A stretch of DNA of 37,778 bases from Hwanghaeella sp. (lineage in GTDB: Bacteria; Pseudomonadota; Alphaproteobacteria; UBA8366; Aestuariispiraceae), in NCBI GenBank assembly GCA_028282025.1, contig JANQIT010000111.1:1-37778 (forward strand), read 5' to 3'. The translations under genes and the position numbers were made by a program. Shown here one piece after another: positions 14,770 to 21,389 of this stretch. The notes under the pieces are model-generated. The model was not told the DNA's origin. It saw nothing but the letters and a program-made list of their open reading frames with translations, and searched no databases. Numbering within the stretch: position 1 is the stretch's first letter; the number at the start of each line of letters is the position of its first letter.

Positions 14770-17110
14770 CCCCCAACTCCTCGTCTAACTTGGAAGCTAG
14801 TTCAACACGAAGCCAATCGAGAAAATCCAAATCATCATCGTTGAATGTTCTCATCTTGCTTGGGTGCGCCGCAATTTTTCGCAGATCATTGAACTTGTAG
14901 ACCCAGTCGAGATAGTACTTCTTCCCCTTTTCCCCCTGCATGGGTAACGAGAAGATAGGCTCAAAGTAAGCCCAATTGTTCTTCTGTTTGAGGATGTCCG
15001 GAAGATCAATGATGTCTAAATATGCCCACTTTGGTTTTCGCCGATCTGCAGAGTCATCTTGCTGCTTCTTATAGGCGTTTTCACGGATCCTGCGATGCTC
15101 AATTCCTACTTCCCAGAACACCGGATCGCCTGAATCTAGCTGCTTTTTGCCATGTACGCGCTCAAGTGTCGCAATAACCGTATCGACCATTTTTTCGGAT
15201 AGCTGCATCACAAATGATCGCGCTTCTTCGACGCGTTCAGATTCCGTTCGCGCTGTCCAATCCAGAAAATCGTCAGGCCCGAAATCACTATCCGAATCGT
15301 GGATCAAGCTAAATAGTTTATAGAGGTACTCTTTCGGTCCTCCAGAACCAAATTTGACTGCAAACGCATCTTTTAGCTCTTGATCCGTTGAATTACCTGA
15401 AAAGTTGAAAATAGGTTTAGCAATACTTACAATCTCTGCGCTAAATTTGTCCGGCTTCATCATTACGAAGTCCAGACCTCTCTTATGTGTGAGATACCGA
15501 ACAATTTCAGCTATAAGCATTAGGTGTGCACGAACGCCGGGATTATAGCAGAGATATGCCGATTTTCCCGCCTCCCACCGATCTTGCGCTGCTTCTCGAA
15601 GAGTATCGAAGTAACCATTGAGGATAATCCGAGCCCTTTCGATTGTCTTAGCGTCCGTGGAAGCGCTTAGGGATCCTCTTATGATTGCTCCGTGCGCCAC
15701 TCGCCCAAGAAGTTCGGAGGCATTCAGGCCATTGACGGCTTCAGAAATTGTAAGGCTTTGAAGTGGCTCAGGGGGCACGCCATGTTGCGCAAAACGCCTG
15801 AAGAAAGGCCCCGTTTTGTCAGTGTTGAGTGCACGAATAATAGCCGATGCTAGCGCTGACAGGGCGGTCTTTGGATTAGAGTCGCCCAACTTCAAATCTG
15901 CCAGCAAACTTGTTAGGAGACTTTTCGGGACACTCTTTTGTTCATGGTTGATTGTAACAAAAAGGTCCGCTTCCTTTCGAGTCTCCATGTCCTCAAACGC
16001 AAGCACAAAAAGGCTTTGGTCAAGAAACTCATCATCAAGCCTTGAGTATCCATAAAGACGGTGCTGACCGTCGATGATCCAAGCAGAACGATATACCGAT
16101 GGTAGGGTAAGCCAACCAAATTTTATATTGGGATCTGTATTCTCCTTGTTTGAGAGTGCCGCCCAACGAGGCTTATTCGTGAAATTCACTAGGATGTTCG
16201 TGGGAAAATAACCTCCATTCCGGATGAATTTTTCTATCGCTTTAATCCGTGGTGACGAGAGCATTCTTTGGTATGCAGGTTTTCCATCAGGGTGGTTTAG
16301 AGCTTGGTGGTTGATGAAAGCAATACGCATGAGACTACGCGGGGTGGACACGAAGCTGTAGAAAGTCTCACCGCCTATCTTTCCTTTGATCGCTGGAATT
16401 GTTACAGCGCCCAAACCTTCAACTTTTTGCCCCTTCAAAAACTCGCCGAGGATCTGGAATTTCCCAGCAGGCCCCATGTGCTTGATGAAAGCTTCAAAAT
16501 ACTGCAGCTCGTTTTCAGTAATGATAACGATGTTACCTGCTACAGCTCTTTCAACATCCGTTTCCGACCAAATGATGTTGTTCGTCGCATAAACCCAAAT
16601 CAGCTTTGGTCTCGGTTTTCCTGCGTACATCTTGTTAACAGAAGTACGGATAAAGTTCTGAAGCGAAATCGTTTCTTGGATATCTCTCTGTAAACTGCGA
16701 CGCCCGCGATCCTCGCGTGACTTGCATTCCACGACAAAGACGGTTTCTTCATCTGCGGCAAACACATCAATCTGCTTTGAACCCTTTGACCCATCGTGCC
16801 GCAAGAATGAAATCTTGAAGTTGCTGCCATTCAGCGCCGTGTAGCCCATCTTAAAAAGTAGGCACCACACCCTGTCCTCCAACCAAGCATCGTGGGTCTT
16901 TGGTCTTTTGAGACGACTCTTCCTTTTTCCCGGCTTGTGAAGCTCCCAGCCCTTGCCTTCGTACTCTGGCACATCGACGGGATGAACACTCAGAAACCTG
17001 AGAAACCTACTCCTGATACGATGCTCTTTTTCCAGCCCCTTGCGGTCAGCAAGCAGTGGAGAAATTAGTTCGTCAGGGTTTGTCAGCGGAGCTAGCTTTT
17101 CGTCAGTCAA
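14762..17110 (-). CDS. PD-(D/E)xK nuclease-like / DGQHR (DndB-like) / HEPN-like fusion protein
   Basis: The protein has 782 residues and starts at TTG 17110, five bases after GGGGG; an in-frame stop at 17132-17134 rules out a longer form. Three parts are visible. Residues ~70-225 carry a restriction-nuclease-like pattern: Glu78 in a helix, Asp115 (KQIDVF), Glu128-Cys-Lys130 (VVECKS) and a following helix with Gln145. Residues ~245-560 are a DGQHR domain, with IIDGQHRLYGY (345-355) and FVTINHEQKSV (384-394), the two hallmarks of DndB-like proteins. The C-terminus carries LRKIAAHPS, where Arg744-x4-His749 matches the HEPN RNase motif in a Swt1-like setting. No membrane segment or signal is seen. 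DndB controls DNA phosphorothioation in Dnd systems, but no dnd gene is here; the partner is an adenine methylase. A defence role is inference. Confidence 0.85.
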   Translation of the reverse strand: MTDEKLAPLTNPDELISPLLADRKGLEKEHRIRSRFLRFLSVHPVDVPEYEGKGWELHKPGKRKSRLKRPKTHDAWLEDRVWCLLFKMGYTALNGSNFKISFLRHDGSKGSKQIDVFAADEETVFVVECKSREDRGRRSLQRDIQETISLQNFIRTSVNKMYAGKPRPKLIWVYATNNIIWSETDVERAVAGNIVIITENELQYFEAFIKHMGPAGKFQILGEFLKGQKVEGLGAVTIPAIKGKIGGETFYSFVSTPRSLMRIAFINHQALNHPDGKPAYQRMLSSPRIKAIEKFIRNGGYFPTNILVNFTNKPRWAALSNKENTDPNIKFGWLTLPSVYRSAWIIDGQHRLYGYSRLDDEFLDQSLFVLAFEDMETRKEADLFVTINHEQKSVPKSLLTSLLADLKLGDSNPKTALSALASAIIRALNTDKTGPFFRRFAQHGVPPEPLQSLTISEAVNGLNASELLGRVAHGAIIRGSLSASTDAKTIERARIILNGYFDTLREAAQDRWEAGKSAYLCYNPGVRAHLMLIAEIVRYLTHKRGLDFVMMKPDKFSAEIVSIAKPIFNFSGNSTDQELKDAFAVKFGSGGPKEYLYKLFSLIHDSDSDFGPDDFLDWTARTESERVEEARSFVMQLSEKMVDTVIATLERVHGKKQLDSGDPVFWEVGIEHRRIRENAYKKQQDDSADRRKPKWAYLDIIDLPDILKQKNNWAYFEPIFSLPMQGEKGKKYYLDWVYKFNDLRKIAAHPSKMRTFNDDDLDFLDWLRVELASKLDEELGVG

Positions 17111-17287
17111 AATTACCCCCGAATATCTAACCTAACGGGAATACCCTGATTCTTTTTCTTCTGAAAATAGTATCTATGCCCGCGCGAGGAGGCCGCACCC
17201 AAACTTAGGCATAAAGGTGTACGTAGAGGGGGCACATCTCTCGAGGGCGCCCATTCAAGCTACCGTTTTTGTTATATTCTTGAAGCT

Positions 17288-17296
17288 TGGTGCCCA
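17288..17296. repeat. tRNA-end copy of the 9-bp island-flanking repeat
   Basis: TGGTGCCCA is the proximal copy of the direct repeat also found at 13912-13920. It encodes the terminal TGGGCACCA of the tRNA-Leu, so an insertion here leaves the tRNA intact. Confidence 0.45.
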
Positions 17297-17374
17297 GGAG
17301 AAGACTCGAACTTCCACGGCCTTGCGGCCACAGGTACCTGAAACCTGCGCGTCTACCAATTCCGCCACCTGGGC
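17288..17374 (-). tRNA. tRNA-Leu (CAG)
   Basis: The gene is 87 bases including an encoded CCA. The seven-base-pair acceptor GCCCAGG/CCTGGGC is perfect. The D-arm reads TGGCGGAATTGGTAGACGC as in bacterial leucine tRNAs. The anticodon stem CAGGT/ACCTG encloses TTCAGGT, giving anticodon CAG (17340-17338), which reads CUG. A long variable arm (TGGCCGCAAGGCCG) marks it as class II, and the T-arm contains GTTCGAGTC. It is transcribed toward the island, whose boundary falls exactly at its 3' end. Confidence 0.97.
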
Positions 17375-17387
17375 AGGGCGAGCCCGG

Positions 17388-17416
17388 TGTATCTGCGACC
17401 CGGCGGCGAATGTCAA
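17388..17416 (-). promoter_or_regulatory. Promoter of tRNA-Leu
   Basis: On the minus strand a perfect TTGACA (17416-17411) is followed after 17 bases by GATACA (17393-17388), a three-of-six -10 match, and the tRNA begins 13 bases further on. A GC-rich discriminator (CCGGGCTCGCCCT) sits between, as is usual for stable-RNA promoters. Confidence 0.72.
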
Positions 17417-17557
17417 CACCGAAGAATGCCCTTCATCCAACTCCAGGCGTTGGCGGCCCGGATCGATTGCGATATATCAGCCGAATGCATGCGGTTCGCG
17501 GCCCTTCAACGGGCGCAGGGACCGGGAAATGCGCGGCTTAGGACGGGGGACACAGGC

Positions 17558-18511
17558 ATGGCGTTGCCACGATTGGTCACGGTGGTCGGCGGGTCCGGCT
17601 TTATCGGCCGGCAGATTGTGCAGGAACTGGCGCGGCTGGGCGTGAAGGTGCGGGTCGCCGTGCGCGATCCGGAACGCGCCCTGGACCTGAAGCCCCTGGG
17701 CGATGTCGGGCAGATCACCCCGATCCAGGCCAATATCCGCAACGCCGACTCGCTGCGGGCGGCGGTGCGCGGCGCGGACGCGGTCGTCAATCTGGTCGGC
17801 ATTCTGGCCGAAGGCGGCAAACAGACGTTCGAGGCGGTGCAGGCGCAAGGCCCGGGTCTGCTGGCAGCCGCCGCGGCGCAGGAAGGGGTCGCCGCCTTTG
17901 TCCATATTTCCGCAATCGGCGCATCGGCGGACTCCAAGTCCGTCTACGCCAGAACCAAGGCCGCCGGCGAAAAGGCGGTGCTGTCCGCGTTTCCCGACGC
18001 GGCAATCCTGCGGCCCAGCGTGGTCTTCGGCCCCCGCGACGATTTCTTCAACCGGTTCGCGGAACTGGCCCGCACGGCCCCGGCGCTGCCGCTGATCGGC
18101 GGCGGCAAGGCCCGGTTTCAGCCGGTCTATGTGGGCGACGTGGCGCAGGCCGCCGTCCAAGCCCTGACCCGGCCCGAAGCCAGGGGAAAGACCTATGAGC
18201 TGGGCGGACCGCAGATTTTCACCTTCAAGGACCTAATGCAGCTTGTCCTGAAGGAAACCGGCCAGCGCGCGCTGCTGCTGCCGCTGCCCTTCGCCGTCGC
18301 CTCGCTGATGGGGGCGGTGATGGGCCTGCTGCCGAAACCGCCGCTGACCACCGATCAGGTGACCCTACTGAAATCGGACAATGTCGCCGGCGGCAACTTC
18401 CCGGGGTTGCAGCGGCTGGGCGTTACGCCGACGGCGGCCAACGCGGTATTGCCGGGCTATATGGATATATATCGCAAGGGCGGCCGGTTCAACGAGCAGT
18501 CCCGGACTTAA
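17558..18511 (+). CDS. Complex I NDUFA9-like NAD(P)-binding protein
   Basis: The protein has 317 residues from ATG 17558, preceded by GGACGGGGG. It is an atypical short-chain dehydrogenase: TVVGGSGFIGRQIV (8-21) is the nucleotide-binding glycine motif, VVNLVGIL the fourth strand, and VYARTK supplies the YxxxK pair. The C-terminal half has a hydrophobic stretch (LPLPFAVASLMGAVMGLLP) often seen in NDUFA9-like members that touch the membrane. In eukaryotes NDUFA9 is an accessory subunit of respiratory complex I; in alphaproteobacteria related genes are usually annotated as NDUFA9 family, and the role is not settled. It is convergent with uppP across a tandem repeat. Confidence 0.88.
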   Translation: MALPRLVTVVGGSGFIGRQIVQELARLGVKVRVAVRDPERALDLKPLGDVGQITPIQANIRNADSLRAAVRGADAVVNLVGILAEGGKQTFEAVQAQGPGLLAAAAAQEGVAAFVHISAIGASADSKSVYARTKAAGEKAVLSAFPDAAILRPSVVFGPRDDFFNRFAELARTAPALPLIGGGKARFQPVYVGDVAQAAVQALTRPEARGKTYELGGPQIFTFKDLMQLVLKETGQRALLLPLPFAVASLMGAVMGLLPKPPLTTDQVTLLKSDNVAGGNFPGLQRLGVTPTAANAVLPGYMDIYRKGGRFNEQSRT

Positions 18512-18565
18512 CGATCCGGGGCAAGGCCCCTCCGTTCGTACCCAGTCACACCATTGCGCGCCGCC

Positions 18566-18642
18566 GGTGCGGCCCTAACCGCGCCATTTTACTTTGGTGC
18601 GGCCCTAACCGCGCCATTTTACTTTGGTGCGGCCCTAACCGC
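18566..18642. repeat. 30-bp tandem repeat forming serial terminator-like hairpins
   Basis: GGTGCGGCCCTAACCGCGCC followed by ATTTTACTTT makes a 30-base unit present twice in full (18566-18595, 18596-18625) and a third time for 17 bases (18626-18642). Each unit forms a stem GGTGCGG/CCGCGCC (one G-T pair in copies 1 and 2; perfect GGTGCGG/CCGCACC in copy 3). In copies 1 and 2 a T-rich tract follows, so the plus strand carries two consecutive intrinsic-terminator-like structures after the NDUFA9-like gene. The third copy encodes the last codons and stop of uppP (TGG TGC GGT TAG on the minus strand). The 30-base period keeps frame, so the other copies repeat an in-frame TGG CGC GGT TAG tail. Confidence 0.9.
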
Positions 18643-19465
18643 ACCAGGCGTCCGGGAAGGCCGGAATGCCGAAATACACCGCCAGCAACAGCGCGCCGCC
18701 GAGCAGGATGCGGTAAATGACGAAGGGGCCGAAACCCGACCGCTTCAACCATTGCATCATGACGGCAATGGCCAGCAGACCGGCGACAAAGGACATGGAA
18801 GCGGCCAGCACCACGTCCGATCCGACCCGCAGGTCGCCCTGTTCCCACATCTCCAGGCCGGTCAGCGCGCCGGCGGCGATGATGGTGGGAATGGAGAGCA
18901 GCATGGAGAAGCGCGCCGCCTCCGCCCGCTCCAACCCCATGAAACGTCCCGCGGTCATGGTGATGCCGGACCGGCTGGTTCCCGGAATCAGGGCCAGCAC
19001 CTGGGCCAGGCCGATCACCAAAGCGGCCGGCACGCCGAGATGCTCCAACCGCCACACCGTCATGCCGACCTTGTCTGCGATCCAAAGCAGAATGCCGAAG
19101 CCGAAAGTCGCCCAGGCGATCAGTTCGATATTGCGGAGGCCGAAGGCGACATAGTCCTTGGCCAGAAAACCCACGATCACAATCGGCACGGTGCCCAGCA
19201 CGACATTGATCAGGATCCGCGTTTGCGGACCGCCGCGCCCCGTGACCAACCGGCCCAGGCCGACGATCATCATCCACATGTCGCGCCAGAAGTACAGCAT
19301 CACGGCAAACAGCGTTCCGACATGCACGGCGACATCGATGGCCAATCCCTGATCCGGCCAGCACAGGAAGCGGCCCGTCAGCACAAGATGGCCGGAGGAA
19401 CTGATCGGGAGAAACTCCGTCAAGCCCTGCACTAGCGCCAGAATGACCATCTGATAAAGCGCCAC
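18635..19465 (-). CDS. uppP: Undecaprenyl-diphosphate phosphatase
   Basis: This integral membrane enzyme of 276 residues, the usual BacA/UppP size, recycles undecaprenyl pyrophosphate to the monophosphate carrier for peptidoglycan and other envelope polymers. The first signature is QGLTEFLPISSSGHL (13-27) with catalytic-site residues Gln13, Glu17, Ser24 and His26. The second is the phosphate-binding PGTSRSG (160-166) with Arg164. Several hydrophobic helices cover the rest. The start is GTG 19465, with GGGGGCAGG upstream. The stop codon lies in the third copy of the tandem repeat, so the C-terminus (AFPDAWCG) is partly repeat-encoded. Confidence 0.96.
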   Translation of the reverse strand: MALYQMVILALVQGLTEFLPISSSGHLVLTGRFLCWPDQGLAIDVAVHVGTLFAVMLYFWRDMWMMIVGLGRLVTGRGGPQTRILINVVLGTVPIVIVGFLAKDYVAFGLRNIELIAWATFGFGILLWIADKVGMTVWRLEHLGVPAALVIGLAQVLALIPGTSRSGITMTAGRFMGLERAEAARFSMLLSIPTIIAAGALTGLEMWEQGDLRVGSDVVLAASMSFVAGLLAIAVMMQWLKRSGFGPFVIYRILLGGALLLAVYFGIPAFPDAWCG

Positions 19466-19893
19466 GCGCCTGCCCCCAATCCGTTCCGTCCAGATCCCGC
19501 CACCGCTAAACGGAAGCGCCCGACGCTTTCCCGGCCGGCCGGGTAGGCGCCGGGCTACCGCATCGGCAAGGACCGTCCCAATGTTTCCAAGTAACAGCGA
19601 CCAGCTTCAATGGGTATCCTGAATCGATTGCGGTGCAAACCCGGGCTTGCCCTCCAGATAGTTCCATTTTGGTATTATTTTGTATCGGAACATTTATCGG
19701 TGGGCGGATCCGTGGTATTCTGACACAACCCTGCACAGATTTAGTTATCATATGTTTACTAAATAAGACTTTTTGCTGGCGTGGCCTAACCGCCCTGTGT
19801 ATAGAGGCGATCCTTTTCGGGATAGCCCCCGAAAGCGGCAACGTAAACGAACGCGCCACGCATCCGAATACGCCTAATGGGAGGGCCAACGCC
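19466..19893. other. 428-base divergent intergenic region, uppP to gltD
   Basis: No gene is evident. The middle part (about 19660-19780) is clearly AT-richer than its surroundings and probably holds the gltD promoter, but I cannot pick a confident -35/-10 pair. TTTCGGG (19815-19821) and CCCGAAA (19828-19834) form a perfect seven-base-pair hairpin in the presumed gltD leader, about 60 bases before the start codon, and might regulate it. Confidence 0.45.
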
Positions 19894-21336
19894 ATGACGA
19901 CGAAGCAGATGCTGCAATTCGTCACCCGCGCACAGCAGACGCCTGAAAAGCGGGCCGTGAGCGAGCGGCGCGTCGATTTCGACGAGATCTATAATCAGTA
20001 CAAGCCGGATGCCGCCGCCGATCAGGCCGGCCGCTGTTCGCAATGCGGCGTGCCGTTCTGCCAGATCCATTGTCCGCTGCAGAACAACATCCCGGACTGG
20101 CTGATGCTGACGGCGGAAGGGCGGCTGGAGGAAGCCTATGAGGTTTCCAGCGCAACCAACACCTTCCCGGAAGTATGCGGCCGGATCTGTCCGCAGGACC
20201 GCCTTTGCGAGGGCAACTGCGTCATCGAACAGTCGGGCCACGGGACGGTCACCATCGGGTCGGTGGAAAAATACATCACCGACACCGCCTGGGAGGAAGG
20301 CTGGGTGAAACCCATCCGGGCCAAGCGGGAGCGCCGGGAATCCATCGGCATCATCGGCGCAGGCCCCGGCGGGCTGGCGGCGGCCGAGCGGCTGCGCCGC
20401 CGCGGTTATCAAGTCCATGTCTATGACCGCTACGACCGGGTCGGCGGCCTGATGATCTACGGCATTCCGAATTTCAAGCTGGAAAAGGACGTGGTGCAGC
20501 GGCGGACCGCCTGGCTGGAAGAGGGCGGCGTGCAGTTTCATCTGAACTGCAATGTGGGTGAGGATGTCAGCTTCGCGGAGTTGCGCGACAAGCACGACGC
20601 CGTGCTGATCGCCACCGGAGTCTACAAGGCGCGGGAAATGCAGGTGCCGGGCCGCGGGCTGGGGAATGTCATCCCCGCGATGGACTATCTGACCGCCAGC
20701 AACCGGACGGGTCTTGGCGACAGCGTGGCCGCGGTCGAAGACGGCACGCTGGACGCCAAGGGCAAGAACATCGTCGTGGTCGGCGGCGGCGACACGGCGA
20801 TGGATTGTGTGCGCACCGCCGTTCGGCAGGGCGCGAACACGGTGAAATGTCTCTACCGGCGCGACCGGATCAACATGCCGGGCTCGCAGCGCGAGGTGCA
20901 GAACGCCGAGGAGGAAGGCGTCGAGTTCGTCTGGCTGTCGGCGCCGGAAGCCTTTGTCGGGGACGACACTGTGACCGGCGTGCGGGCGGTGCAAATGCGC
21001 CTGGGCCGCCCGGACGCAACCGGACGCCGGACGCCGAAACCGATTGAAGGCAGCGCCGAAGTACACGAGTGCGACCTGGCCATCCTGGCCCTGGGTTTCG
21101 ATCCGGAAGATCTACCAACCCTGTATGGGGAGCCCGATCTGCCGGTGACCCGCTGGGGCACCGTGCGCATCGACCACACAACGAAGATGACCGCGCTGGA
21201 CGGCGTTTTCGCGGCGGGCGACATCGTCCGCGGGGCCAGCCTTGTCGTCTGGGCGATCCGCGACGGCCGCGACGCCGCGGACAAGATCCACGAATTCATC
21301 GACGCCAAGGGTCGCCTGGCCGCCGCCGCGGAATAG
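19894..21336 (+). CDS. gltD: Glutamate synthase (NADPH) small subunit
   Basis: The beta subunit of NADPH-GOGAT feeds electrons from NADPH to the large subunit. The protein has 480 residues from ATG 19894, with GGGAGGG upstream. The N-terminal domain has eight cysteines in two groups, Cys48/51/56/60 and Cys95/99/105/109, which form the low-potential [4Fe-4S] clusters in the Azospirillum enzyme. The FAD motif GAGPGG is at 155-160, and a second GGGDTAMD segment binds NADPH. The final AAGDIVRGASLVVWAIRDGRDAA-type stretch closes the FAD site. It lies 53 bases upstream of gltB, so the small subunit is made first in one operon. Confidence 0.97.
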   Translation: MTTKQMLQFVTRAQQTPEKRAVSERRVDFDEIYNQYKPDAAADQAGRCSQCGVPFCQIHCPLQNNIPDWLMLTAEGRLEEAYEVSSATNTFPEVCGRICPQDRLCEGNCVIEQSGHGTVTIGSVEKYITDTAWEEGWVKPIRAKRERRESIGIIGAGPGGLAAAERLRRRGYQVHVYDRYDRVGGLMIYGIPNFKLEKDVVQRRTAWLEEGGVQFHLNCNVGEDVSFAELRDKHDAVLIATGVYKAREMQVPGRGLGNVIPAMDYLTASNRTGLGDSVAAVEDGTLDAKGKNIVVVGGGDTAMDCVRTAVRQGANTVKCLYRRDRINMPGSQREVQNAEEEGVEFVWLSAPEAFVGDDTVTGVRAVQMRLGRPDATGRRTPKPIEGSAEVHECDLAILALGFDPEDLPTLYGEPDLPVTRWGTVRIDHTTKMTALDGVFAAGDIVRGASLVVWAIRDGRDAADKIHEFIDAKGRLAAAAE

Positions 21337-21389
21337 CCGCAGCCGACCGCGAACAAGCCTTTTCCATACCTAGCCGAAAGCACGTCATC

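Larger units (their letters stand above)
13912..17296 (-). mobile_element. AT-rich two-gene genomic island at tRNA-Leu(CAG)
   Basis: Between the two TGGTGCCCA copies lie 3.4 kb that differ sharply from both flanks. The DNA is visibly AT-rich, codon use lacks the strong GC3 bias of every other gene here, both genes start with TTG, and both run on the minus strand away from the tRNA. The content is a nuclease-DGQHR-HEPN protein and an adenine methyltransferase, which together look like a defence module. The position at a tRNA 3' end is the classical integration site of genomic islands. No integrase, transposase or relaxase is present, so it is either a remnant, a passenger moved in trans, or placed by homologous recombination. 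Confidence 0.6.

Noticed and set aside
14762..17110. DGQHR gene considered as a dndB of a phosphorothioation cluster
   Set aside because: No dndACDE, sspA-E or dpt genes occur in the window, and the protein is about twice the size of DndB with extra domains.
13745..17287. Search for an integrase, transposase or terminal inverted repeats in the island
   Set aside because: No ORF in either strand shows a recombinase motif. The only long plus-strand ORFs over the island are shadows of the two minus-strand genes.
18566..18642. Tandem repeat considered as a CRISPR array
   Set aside because: The 30-base units abut with no spacers, number fewer than three, and no cas gene is near.
19784..19805. 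TGGCGTGGCCTAACCGC upstream of gltD considered as a sigma-54 promoter
   Set aside because: The -24 GG is present but the -12 part (TTGC) is replaced by AACC, so the consensus fails.
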